DNA from: Batillaria attramentaria
Taxonomy: Eukaryota; Mollusca; Gastropoda; Batillariidae
Length of the DNA: 64,000 nt
Direction of reading: 5' to 3'
NCBI GenBank assembly: GCA_018292915.2
Contig: JACVVK020000090.1
Location: forward strand, 996,001-1,060,000
A program made the translations under genes and the position numbers. The notes beneath the pieces are model-generated. The model ran no database searches and was not told where the DNA came from. It saw nothing but the letters and a program-made list of their open reading frames with translations. Below, piece by piece: positions 53,494-64,000 of the stretch (within the stretch, counting starts at the first letter, position 1; each line of letters starts with the position of its first letter).

Positions 53494-54568
53494 CGTCCGT
53501 CCGTCCGTCCGTCCGTCCGTCCGTCTGTCTGTCTGTCTGTCTGTCTGTGTGTGTGTGTGTGTCCAGAAAACTTTAACATTGTCATTTTCTCAGAATCTAC
53601 AAATAGCAGAGGCACCAAACTTGGCATGCTGATAGACAACCACAAGACCTTTCAAAATATATCATTTTGAATGACCTTGACTCAAGGTCAAGGTCACCAG
53701 AGCTCTTTGTTTGAAAATTTTACATTGGCATTTTCTCGTAATCTACAAACACCAGAGGTTTTAAACTTTGCATGATGATAGACGTTGATAAGAACTTTAC
53801 AGAAATACATGTAGTCAGTGGCCTTGTGTCAAGGTTAAGGCCGTACAAGCAATTTTTGTGAAACCTTAACATTGGCATTTTCTCAGAAACAACAAACAGC
53901 AGAGGCCCCAAACCTGGCGTGCCGATAGACAGTGATAAGACCTATGCACACATACCACTTAAATGACCTTGACTCAAGGTCAAGGTCATTAAAACAGTCT
54001 GTTGGGAAAATTTACATTTGCATTTTCTCAGAATCCAGAAGAATCAGAAGCATCAAACTATATGTGCAGTGATCGACATTAGCAGCACCTTTACAGACAT
54101 ACCTGTGTTCAGTGACTTTTAGTCAAGGTCAAGGTCATGTAAGCGGTTTTGGGGAAACCTTAACCTTGGCATTTTCCCCAAAACAACAAACAGTAGAGGC
54201 ACCAAACGAGGTATGATGATAGACAGCAATGAGACCTACCTTTCTGAATGACCTTGACTGAAGGTCAAGGTCATTAAAGCTGTCGTGAATTTTAACATTA
54301 CTGTTTTCGGAGGAACTACAAATACTAGAGGCATCAAACTTGGCATAATGATAGACATTGATGAGATCTCATTTGAATGACGTTGACCAAAGGTCAAGGC
54401 CATACAAACTGTTTCAGGGAAAATTGTAATATTGCCATGAACTCAGAGCGCCAGAGACACTTTGCTTGGCATGATAATGGATAGTGATAAGAGCTTTACA
54501 AACATACTCTTGTGAATGACCTTGACCTGTGTCACAAGGGAGCCATGGAGGCTTTTGCCTGTCTAGTT
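53377..54568 (-). mobile_element. Palindromic TCAAGGTCA-array element, copy 2 (inverted)
   Basis: It is the reverse complement of 6817-7926 from TTTTTGGCTCCCTC to AGGCTTTTGCCTGTCTAGTT. At least six CAAGGTCA-containing units remain, with the same alternation of unit types. The microsatellite end is longer here and mixes GTCT and GTCC units (53428-53560). It has no coding capacity. The copies differ by many substitutions, so neither is very recent. Confidence 0.82.
53428..53560. repeat. (GTCT)n/(GTCC)n microsatellite
   Basis: GTCT units give way to about ten GTCC units and return to GTCT, then GT. The block structure indicates slippage after a point mutation inside one unit. Confidence 0.97.
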
Positions 54569-54599
54569 AATTGTATTTACCTATCCTTTATCATTTCTA

Positions 54600-54616
54600 C
54601 TCAGTTGTTTTGTTTT

Positions 54617-54649
<33 letters not shown>

Positions 54650-54800
54650 TCTTTTAGTTTTTTAGTTGTTCTTACATAGTGTACATTGAGTGAATGTGTT
54701 TGTGTTTGTTTTGTTTAACTTCAGTTTTACTTTTAGATTGTAAGGCGCCTAGAGCTCGTTCCCTGGGGATAGGCGCCCTATAAATATTATTATTATTGTT
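54600..54800 (+). mobile_element. LINE-type 3' tail
   Basis: A GT repeat (54619-54648), then TTTTAGATTGTAAGGCGCC, GGCGCCCTATAAAT and (ATT)n. The stem-forming GGCGCC pair and ATT tail are typical of CR1/L2-like ends. No reverse-transcriptase coding remains. Confidence 0.55.
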
Positions 54801-55113
54801 TTGGATACCCTGAATAGATTTACCAGTTCATTCAGTTAGAAGAGAATTACAGGTATTATTTCACTACTATTATATATAGATCTAGTAAAAGAGTAACATG
54901 AAATTCACTATTGTATTAAGGTTTAAAGTTTGATGTTAAAGTCAGAAGAACGTGTCAGCCTCCAGACTGAAAACAATAATGATTTTCTGGTGATATTTTC
55001 AGATGATGCATTGAAGAGACGTCAGCAAACTTCAGCTGCTGAATGCGTGTTCTCCCTTCCTCCTCCCAGTAGGAGTGCTGTCACCAATTGCCACTGCATG
55101 TCAAGCAATGAAC

Positions 55114-56499
55114 ATGGGTCAGAAAGTGTCAGGTGGCATCAAAACCATCTCCAGCTCGCGGGAGCCAACCTACAAGACGTTAAATCGCGAGCCTGCCTTC
55201 AACCCCGACTTCCAGAAACCTGCGCGGCTTGACGCGCTTCTGGACATGCCCAGTGTGCCCCGGGAAGTGCAATACAAACATTCATGGAATCCGGACGACC
55301 GTTCGCTCAACATCTTTGTCAAGAGTGAAGACATGATGACTTTCCATCGTCATCCGGTCGCACAGAGCACAGACTGTATCCGCGGCCGCTATGGCTACAC
55401 GCGGGGCCTCCACGTGTGGGAGATTGTGTGGAGCACGCGTCAGCGAGGAACACATGCGGTCGTCGGCGTCGGTACGGCGGACGCCCCTCTACACTGTGTC
55501 GGCTATCAGTCGCTCGTCGGCAGTAATAAGGAGTCATGGGGGTGGGACTTAGGGCGCAACAAGCTTTATCACGATATGAAAAACCAGCCAGGAATCACAT
55601 ACCCTACGTTGTTGAACTCTGATGAAAACTTCGTGGTGCCGGACAGCTTTCTGGTCATTCTGGACATGGATGAAGGCACTCTGAGTTTCATGGTGGATGG
55701 ACAGTATTTGGGAGTGGCGTTCCGGGGACTGAAGGGCAAAAAACTCTATCCTATTGTCAGTGCGGTGTGGGGACATTGTGAAATCACCATGCGATACCTG
55801 GGTGGACTTGATCGTAAGTGCATTAGTAATTTAGTAGACAGGCACAAGTTTATTTTCTGAGTTGGCTTTGTGTTGTACAGCTGTTCAGTGTGTGTATTGT
55901 TTTGCCAAATTATTTTAGTTGTTTGTCAAACGAAGAATTGCTCATTAATTTAAATTAACTTTAATTTTATTTAAAGCTTTTAATATTCTGTGATGCTAAT
56001 TTGCTTAGAAGCACTTCCGACCTAGAGCTAGAACACGGTGCATATAACGATGTCATCATTGAATTTGGGTATAACTGCATCTTAAGAATGTCACACAAGA
56101 AGTGATCCGTCGCCATTCTGAAAACGCAGCTGCATCAGTTGTCAGTGATGGCATGCTCATATATATTGTAAGATGCAAATTCTAGGCCTTAATTTCATCA
56201 GTACTCATGTCTCATGCGTTGACTCAGATGGTTACTTTATGTGTGCTGCAAGCAGGGGTGAGAATGTGCAGCACACCGCCACAAGTGACTTAGACTTAGA
56301 GAGGAAGATTTTCTTTTCTGAATGCCTGAATGTTCATCACTTCATGTGTTGTCTTGGTGTGTGTGCAGCGGAGCCTTTACCACTGATGGATATATGTCGA
56401 CGCGGTGTACGGAGTCAGCTGGGCAAGAACCGGCTACACATGATAAAGGACCTTCCAATTCCCAACTCTCTCAAAATGTACTTGTGGTACCAGTCCTAG
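55114..56499 (+). CDS. SPSB1/4-like: SPRY domain and SOCS box protein, SPSB1/SPSB4 type
   Basis: Exons 55114-55813 and 56369-56499 join in phase (GAT C|CG) to give 276 residues, near the 273 I recall for human SPSB1. The start is [10 protein letters not shown], the family N-terminus, not the two in-frame codons upstream. The SPRY/B30.2 domain spans about residues 35-230 ([35 protein letters not shown]). The SOCS box follows ([13 protein letters not shown], then D-L-P-I-P-N-S-L). Family role: a cytosolic substrate receptor of an Elongin B/C-Cullin 5 ubiquitin ligase. L-P-I-P is the Cullin-5 box. An acceptor at 55002 precedes the start, so an upstream untranslated exon is likely. The protein looks intact. 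Confidence 0.95.
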
Positions 56500-59400
56500 C
56501 ACTGGTACGCCGCCCGTGCCATGTCTCACGCTTCATCATTCTCCCTTTTTACTGTCATGTGCCAGGCGTCATCTCTGCTACCAGCTGCAAATGTTACACC
56601 TCATGATAATGATGAATTCTAGGACCCTGCTGTGTCTTGGGGCGTCGCAAGCGAGTCAGAACTTGGGCCGGAAATCTTCCTCAGTGCGTCGTCGTCGTCA
56701 CTTGGTGTCGGGAGACTTGAGAGATTCAGAACGAGGAATTTTGGACGCAGCATCACTTTGTGTCTGTCAGTTAATGTTCCTTCACATGTTTTTTCCACAT
56801 GTTCTACAGCTTTTCTTGTTAGTGCACTGTGACATCTTCGGGTATGCGTCACACTCATGAAGTTTGTAAACGGTGCTTCAGAAACTATGAAACTTGCTTT
56901 TAATTTTGCCAATCTTTTTATCACTTTGTTTTTTTTTTTTTTTTTTTTGGGGGGGGGGGGGGGGGGATTATAACTTACTCTTAGACTAGGATTGATTTCT
57001 GATTTTCTGATCTTAACTCACATACATAGGGATGCGTGTGCTATTAATTATTATTGGAAGGTTGTTCTCAGAAACCGACTTTGACCTGTTGGGGAGAACT
57101 GGGCTCTCTTTTATTCAGTTGTAGTCATACGTGTACTAATTTTAACATTGTTATGTATGATATCCTCTTTTTTCTTTTTTTCTTTTTTTTAAAGTAGGAC
57201 AGAAACAATCCAATTAAAAAGTTGACAGCTACAGGGAAATAGTTCCAAAGCATCTGTCTGCTAAAATTGACTTTACAGTCATTCGACTCATTGTATAAAC
57301 GCCGACTTGCGCTGAGATTCTCCTGCTATTGTGGGACAATCTAAGCAGCAGGTATTGTTTGCTCATGGCACCACAACTTTAAGAAGTCTGTGTCAGATTT
57401 GTCGTTTTCAACTGCACTGTTAGTTCTCACAAGGGAGTACTAAACATTTCATTTGCTTCAGTGGTAGAAGGGCCGCAATTGAAGGAAGTGTTTCTGTGTT
57501 TAAGGGACATGTGAAAGACACTAACATCACAATGCTGTGAATTAGCTGGCAAGTTTGTCAATTTGAATGACACAGCATGAAGTCTCTGAGAACAACCTAT
57601 ATAGATACGCAATAACAGAAATGTTACATCTTGTCTTTTACTACTGGTATAACTTTACCTGCTGTTGGATGCAGAGAAATGACACATTGTTCTGGAGTGA
57701 GAGATTTTGTTTTGGCACTGTAGAAATTCAGTGAAAGCTTTTTTTAAAAATGCAAGCTACCCTGCCCCCTGTCTTTGGTATCTCATCAGCCACTTGTTGA
57801 AGGGTGAGCCATACCCTGCTTCAGAAATAAAATGGTTTTACCACTCGCTGTGTTAAAACAACTACTCGCATGAAAAAGTTGCAGTTTTTGCATGGGTCTT
57901 GCTGTTGAACTAAAAGCAGTGATGCCGTGTACAAAATTCTTGTTTAACTGCAAGGCTACAAAGCTATGCAATAGAAAATTTGCCTCAACATTGACAGCTT
58001 ACAGTTACATTATCTGTCTCTCAGTATGACTGACGGTAGAAAGAGTATTCCCCAACATGAGCTGACTGGAACAAGTGGGAGGAGCTCGGCTGCGACTTCA
58101 TACTGTAGTAATCGGCTCTGTCTTGTGTGTGCTCTTTCAGCGACGTGTAAATGTTGTTACATTTTACAGCATCAAATTACACTGCTTTGAATGCTATCAA
58201 ATGAAACCACACATTTTCCTTTTATTGAGACAGGTTGAGCTGAAATACTGGTATTACAATAATTTCTCTCAGTCCTGTCAGATCTCAAGCTTAACCTACA
58301 GAGAGCAAGGCTAAGTGTTTCAACATGTGTACAGTCATTTTGTGTCAGTCAGGTTCCTGGTGACGTTTTTGTTTCTTCCTGTGTGTCAGAACCTCTGTAA
58401 AAAACAACAACTGTTTTTCACACGGCTTCTGTATGTTTGCCTGCATTGTTGCGTGGCTGCACACGTGCGTACTGTTCCCCTGACAGTTCATTTAACAGAC
58501 GTTTCTACAGACCCAGCTTTTGTTCAAGGTTTGAGACAGTTGCAAATGTTCCACCTGAGTAAACTGTCTAATGATATTCAGATGAGGTAATTGCTTTTAG
58601 TTGTCGGCTCAGTTCAGTTTACACATCTTTGTGTATGTGTACTTGCTTCCATCTAACATCTACCTGCTTCCGTGTAATGTCTTCTAGTCTATGATCTTTT
58701 AAAAAAATGCATCATTACATGTGTTACCAAATCAGTGAATGGAGCAAGTGTTCCACATTGTAACGTGTAAGCAGCATGCCAGAAATCCAAGCTGCAGAAA
58801 ATTGAACGCTTTGTTTTTCCCATGATAAAAATTTGTGAAACTGAGCTATGATTGAGCAACAATCTGCCGCTGCGTGTAAAATTTATGTTTTCTGAAGTAC
58901 TGAGCAATAGTCATTGCAAACGCGTTTCCCAGAACTGCCGAAAAAGCAATGCTGACAACATATCATTCATCTGCCTATAGTATCTTGTTCAGTGAACATT
59001 TGACACTAATGTAATGGCAGATTGTTTATGTTAAGTTACCGGTAATATGTTTTTTCTGATTACAGTGTCACCTTTCAGAAACTCATCCCATTTAGCCAGC
59101 CTCAAGTTTCAAGCTGCAGATGTCTGGCAATAGCAGTGTGCATGCTCTGTGCCAAGCAGTCTGTATCTTATGTATGTCATTTCTGACAGGCTTGTGAATA
59201 AGTGATGGTTTGTATGGATGTGAGTGCTTACTTGGTTTTAGGGTAAATGCGGTAGACTAGACACGAATTGCTTGCATGTGTGTGGTTGTGTATGCGTGCA
59301 TTTACTTTTAGTTGATCGTGTGTGTTCAGGTGTGTGAATACTGAATGCGTGGATGAGAATGGAGAGAGAAAGAAAAAACCATTACGGACTGCATTTCCTT

Positions 59401-59808
59401 CCCCCACCCACCCACCCAAATTTTTTTTTTCCCACAGTGGAATCGGTCAGTTGCGTCTATGGCAAACTTTGTCTCTGACTCTGTTTACTCCAGCTAGTCT
59501 TTTGATATAGTGTAGTTGTGGAAGGTATATGCTATTATTACTCATTTGTCATACTTTAATTTAGTGGATGTCTGTACTTCAAGGCAGAAAAGTAGCAGTA
59601 TAACACAGGTCTTGTTTTGAGGTGTTTCTGAGAAACTGTCTCACTTGTTGTAAAGGAATAATTTAACACTGCTGATTTCCATCTCTGTATCATCTGCGAT
59701 GACTTTTTCATCAAGTCAAGAAATGAGACCATCTGTCCATCCGTCAATCGAGACAAGATTTGTGCTTGACCTGACAGACCTGCATGAACAGTCATTCCTC
59801 CTTCATAT

Positions 59809-59843
<35 letters not shown>

Positions 59844-61074
59844 ATGTAGCCAGCTTTCTGTGCTTCCTGGACCATCACATTATATAATATTGCAGAATGT
59901 GGATATGTGCTTGAAAATGAAATGCACTTGTAGTTAGTGTGTAAGGATGCTAAAAATAAAACTTGCCTGTTTCTGCACATTCTGTATCTTTCAAATGATA
60001 TAAATGTTATCACATCTGATCTTTATTGTTGAGGCTGAAGTCAATTTTTTTTTTCTTTCTCTTTTTCAAAAAAATTAGACAGGCACTGAAAGTCATCTTT
60101 TTGCTGATTCTTTGTTCTAGGGTTGGAAGTTGCTGCAGTAGTGCATGCACTATTCATGCAGAATAACATGGCATTTTAACTGAAATTCTACCGTATGTGG
60201 CTAGGTATTGGTGAGAGAGGTGAGGAAGGTTTAAAACAATTTCTGCGCAAGCGTGCATGTTGGTTTGTGTGGAAGGTGTACAGGCCTGTTTTGTTAGGCG
60301 CACGTAATTTGTGAAGCATTTCATTTGGTGTTAGTGATGAACTGTACATTCTTTGGTGTTCGCACACACTGACCACCTCCTCCGTGTCCTGTCATTATCT
60401 ACCGTGTGAAATGTTTCTGTATTGATGGTGTTATGATTTTATTTGTGTTCTCAAAGCCTTGAGATGATTACACAATGTGCAATATCATAATATAAATTGT
60501 CATACTTGTACAAACGTTTTTTTTTTTTTTTTTTTAGCTTATCTTTTCTCTAGCTTTTACCAAGCTCCTTGTATGATAAGTACTTTATTTAAGCATACAG
60601 TGTCTCAAGCAAACAGACAATGTTCAACATGTCCATACATCAGTTTTGTTTTGTCAGTGTCATGTGACATGCGTGAGATAGAATTCATGTGTTGTGAATT
60701 GCTTCCCCTCACAGGTTTCTTTGCTGCACTTGGTGAATACCAGGTCAACATTTCTGATACGTACATGCATTGGAAATGTCATTTCTAGTTTAGATGTGAA
60801 GTAAAAACAAAAATAAACATGGATGTATTAGCTTGTTTGGTTCTCTTTTTGTTTTCCTTTCTTTTTTTTTTTTTTTTAGCTTTTCTTTAGAAAAAAAAAT
60901 CCTCAGGAATTGTTTGTAATAGGTGGGTATCATACTGTTACTTCTGCCAAATTCACCTTTGCAGTGATGTTCAAATACTGCCCATTTCTGGCGAAACAAA
61001 TTATCTTACAACATGCTATCCATACAGAGTGAATAAAAGCAGCATATATGTACAGTATAAGTAACGCCAGATAG
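56500..61074 (+). other. SPSB 3' flank, long 3' untranslated region possible
   Basis: There is no coding exon. It includes a T run joined to a G run (56931-56966), several AATAAA words (near 59955 and 60811) and a short GT repeat at 59813-59840. The polyadenylation site cannot be chosen from sequence alone. Confidence 0.45.
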
Positions 61075-61115
61075 TCAATATTTTGGCTGTTCTATCGCCT
61101 GCATCAGGACTTGCC
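61075..61115 (-). repeat. Degenerate Penelope/hammerhead-like motif
   Basis: The minus strand reads GTCCTGATGCAGGCGATAGA and then ACAGCCAAAATATTGAC. It has the same order as the motif at 17536 (CTGANGNAGGC, loop, GCC) but with AAAA where GAAA is expected. It is probably a decayed copy of the same class of element end. Confidence 0.35.
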
Positions 61116-62556
61116 ATAGGCAGAACATGAATTGTTGAAAAGACTCGATGGTGGCCGACGTGATCGGTGTTAAGATATGGCGTAATTCATATTTATGGTA
61201 ATTCAGAACAATGTTGAAAAATAATAAAAATCCATGCCAGATTCTTTGTTTTTGAAAGAAATGGGTGTGGAAATTCAGTGGGGAGAGGGAGGGGGGTTGC
61301 GGTTACACTGACATTTTGATTTTGAGAATGTTGTAGGGCACACATTTTTTGGTTCTCCAGAATGTAGTTAGCCAGTTTGTCGTGCCAGACTGTGGGACTG
61401 TGGACAGATGTTTTGTGAGGGCCCCAGATCAAGCAAATGAAGTCAAAGTACCGGTAATTTAATTTTGAAAGGTTTGACTTGGTTCTAAAGTGAAAGGCAC
61501 GTTTGCTTATTTATGTCAGTTTAGAATGATGATAATAGCACAAAAACACCTTAAGAGTTCATTGGGAATTCCCCCCCCCCCCTCCTCCACCCAACCAGGA
61601 GAAAGGTCTGTAGGCTGGGAATCGGTGTGCCTCTGTGTGTGTGTGTGTGTGTGTGCGCGCACATGCTGTGAACTGTGGGCATTGTCTCCCTTTTAATTTT
61701 GAAAAAAAAAAGAGTAGTTTTATTATTTATTTGTGCATATGTGTGTGTAAGAGAGAGAAAAGATGTTCTGGGTCGTAAAAGACAGGCTGGAAAAGAATGC
61801 TTGTTCATTAAGGCAAATGAGGCATCCTTTGCCACAGACCGTACCATTGAATTAACAGTAGTTCAGCCTTTGGTGCCCAGGTGGGGGAGGCACATCAGTT
61901 CCATGTCCATGCACTGCCGCATAGGAATCTCTACTGATAGACCTGTAGACATGCACAAATCATTTTTGCATAGTATAATCGCATGCCCTGCACATGGACA
62001 TGATCCAGTTGTAATTAAATTTTGATGTCAGGTTTAGGCTCTGAAATAGCGTAGTGTTCACGGCTGCATGTGTTGTACCACTATGAGCAGAAAGGTTCTG
62101 TCCAATTGCGCTTTCACTATCAGCCCTGTTAATTTTATTTTGATTATCATTCAAATTTATCATGCTGTTTCCATATATATTATGCATGTGAGCTGCCTTT
62201 TCGAGCCAAGAGCTTGAAGATGCAGAGGTGTTTTTTTTTTTTGTTTTTTTTTTTGCCCTCATGTCAGTTTTGGGTGTATTGTCTGAATGTTATGTTGTAG
62301 ATGCCACACTGTCAATTTAGTTCAAATAAATATTATTTCCAAATCATGTACACCCTGCGTATCACTGGTTTTATTTGTTTTTCTCCGCACATATAATGAT
62401 AGTAATTATGGACTGTACAGGATTACATAGCGTGCCCAAATCCGACATCAAATCTAGGCTTCATGCGACGCAAATTTCCAGGAGTCAGCTGGTTGGGGCA
62501 GCCACTGAGTTGAACACTTTAAATTTTTCACCCACATACCTGGCAGAAGGCATTCT
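61116..62556. other. Intergenic, no gene seen
   Basis: A C run lies at 61570-61581 and a GT repeat at 61636-61654. Confidence 0.45.
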
Positions 62557-62832
62557 GGGCCCATATGTAAAACTCGAAGGTTAATTTAACCCACGGCTAC
62601 GGGCCTAACCCAGATTAGGACAAAAGAAACCCCAAAACAGAATTAAATAACAAAGGAAGCGAAGAAAGAAAGACAAAAATCCTTCTATAACGGCAGTGAC
62701 ACCTTGCTGGAATGGACCCTCTTCCTGACAAAAAAACCAACAACGAAAATTTAACCCTAGAGCTAGTTTAGTTCGAGGTTAGACTCTAACCTCGGGCTAA
62801 ACTCCCTAACCCTGACTTTTACATGTAGGCCC
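62557..62832. mobile_element. GGGCCC-ended MITE, copy 2
   Basis: The ends GGGCCCATATGTAAAACTCG and CTTTTACATGTAGGCCC are inverted. The body matches 42288-42576 (TTTAACCCACGGCTACG, GGACAAAAGAAACCCC). Confidence 0.82.
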
Positions 62833-63275
62833 AGAGCTATACTTATTACTAATCATTGCAGTACAATATTTCAAGTGTACATGCGCACACCACGAGCGGA
62901 ACCGTTTCAAAACATTGGTTGGTTTCTGTGAATGTTAGTGGTCTTGAAATATGGGCATTTCAATAGAGAAGATCTGAAACATGTGGCAGTAAATGTGTAC
63001 TGCATGAATGTGCCCTCTTTCTTCTCACTGTCCCTGTCTGTATCGCATGTGTTACAGAATAGCGCTTACTACATTATGTCTGCCTCCATGACCGCAAATT
63101 TGGAAGCTGAGCTGACTTGGTAGGAACTCTTACACTTGTACACTTGATGATAATGATTTTATGAGTATTAGAGAGCAGTCACTCAGTCACTACATTTCCT
63201 GTCAGCTTGATTACACCACTGTCTGTCCACTCCAAAATCATCTCAGTGTATATGAGTGGTAGTTGAAATCATTTC
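62833..63275. other. Intergenic, no gene seen
   Basis: AT-rich sequence between the MITE and the CA/A-C tract. Confidence 0.45.
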
Positions 63276-63287
63276 GGGGGGCGTGCG

Positions 63288-63331
<44 letters not shown>

Positions 63332-63590
63332 TGAAGAAAAAAAACACATAAACATATGCACAAAGCACCACCACCCCAAAAACCTAAACAAAAACCAACC
63401 AAACAAATAAAAAAACACCCAAACAAATACCAACCAACCAAACAAAAACAAACACCACCCCCCCAAAAAAAAACAAACAAACAAACAACCCCCCCCCCCC
63501 CCCCTAAAAAAAAAAGGGGAAAAAAAAAAAAGAGGCAAAACAAAACAACAGCAAACAAACCAAATCCAGAAAAACAACAACTTCAAAACC
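63276..63590. repeat. CA repeat passing into an A/C-only tract
   Basis: A GCGC/CA run (63284-63330) leads into about 250 bases of almost only A and C with a C run at 63489-63504. Confidence 0.9.
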
Positions 63591-63856
63591 ATTGGTTTAT
63601 AATTCCTTTACCATGTTTTTGGTGAGTTTAGACATGCATGTTGTATACATGTATTCCTACGAACGCGACATATTGTAATTATACTTGCTGGCTACTTTCG
63701 TTGTTTGCAGCCCACTGGTTCGAAAACTGCCCACAACCCGTGATACCCACACCAGTCTTTGCCCACACGCTGTGATAATAACCGCTTCGTTACCACAAGT
63801 GCCCTCTGATTTGAAAGGTCACGCGAATATATTATATAGGTCAAAAGTCAGTCAAT

Positions 63857-63952
63857 ATGTCCGACCACTCGGATCAGCTTCTCACGAGCAGCGAAGCAGA
63901 CGACAGTTCAGTACGGTCTGGTTCACACGGAAGCGAAAGCTCATCAGAGACA
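63857..63952 (+). CDS. First coding exon of an unidentified gene, cut by the window end
   Basis: An ATG at 63857 opens 32 codons (M-S-D-H-S-D-Q-L-L-T-S-S-E-A-D-D-S-S) ending at a good donor, GAGACA|GTAAGG, in phase 0. The peptide is Ser/Asp/Glu-rich and disordered, as at the N-termini of many nuclear proteins. A TATA-like ATATTATATAGG lies about 25-35 bp upstream. Too little is present to name the gene. Confidence 0.5.
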
Positions 63953-64000
63953 GTAAGGACCGCAACACTCTTTTATTTCTTGATTTTTGGCGGGGCAGCC

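Overview
The window is nuclear DNA of an invertebrate animal. Genes are split by GT-AG introns, intergenic space is rich in microsatellites and homopolymers, and transposon-derived repeats are abundant. The proteins are bilaterian (MEPCE/Bin3, ZCWPW1, SPSB and paired-class homeobox families). The mix of tRNA-derived SINEs, MITEs and LINE tails suits a mollusc, perhaps a gastropod; that placement is inference, since no species-diagnostic sequence was recognised.

Layout. 1-6.8 kb: the last two coding exons of a paired-class homeobox gene (+; 2139-2427 and 3355-3563) in low-complexity DNA. 6.8-9.0 kb: two DNA elements back to back, one an array of palindromic TCAAGGTCA sites, the other pogo-like. 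9.56-20.10 kb: a 15-exon ZCWPW1 orthologue (-) with CW zinc finger and PWWP domain, its introns holding a SINE, a long-TIR MITE and a Penelope-type remnant; its last exon has an apparent frameshift. 21.1-25.9 kb: a four-exon MEPCE orthologue (+), head to head with ZCWPW1 across about 1 kb. 26-32.4 kb: 3' flank with a SINE fragment and a hAT-type MITE. 32.5-34.7 kb: a single-coding-exon gene of unknown family (-) with about 16 copies of a 17-residue repeat. 35-42 kb: SINEs with intact target-site duplications, a LINE fragment, a 23-bp tandem array, a perfect 112-bp palindrome and a CpG-rich stretch. 42-48 kb: several fold-back elements and A/C-only or G/T-rich tracts, then a probable promoter and non-coding first exon near 47.6 kb. 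48.6-54.8 kb: a second hAT MITE, a 3.4-kb LTR element with gag but no pol, an inverted second copy of the TCAAGGTCA element and a LINE tail. 55.1-56.5 kb: an SPSB1/4-type gene (+). 56.5-63.8 kb: its 3' flank with scattered repeats. 63.86 kb: the first coding exon of another gene (+), running off the window.

How the genes relate. There are no operons. The most informative arrangement is the divergent ZCWPW1-MEPCE pair: from memory the human orthologues are also head to head at 7q22.1, so this looks like an ancient bidirectional promoter. ZCWPW1 is a histone-methylation reader linked to meiotic break repair. MEPCE caps 7SK snRNA and controls P-TEFb. SPSB is the substrate receptor of a Cullin-5 ubiquitin ligase.

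No wholly new multi-gene system is evident. The best candidates for something undescribed are the 17-residue repeat protein with serial K-Q-S-Q-T motifs, the transposable array of nuclear-receptor-like sites present in two inverted copies, the gag-only LTR element, and the perfect AT-cored palindrome. Exon boundaries were read by eye from splice motifs and reading-frame continuity; no search or alignment was run.
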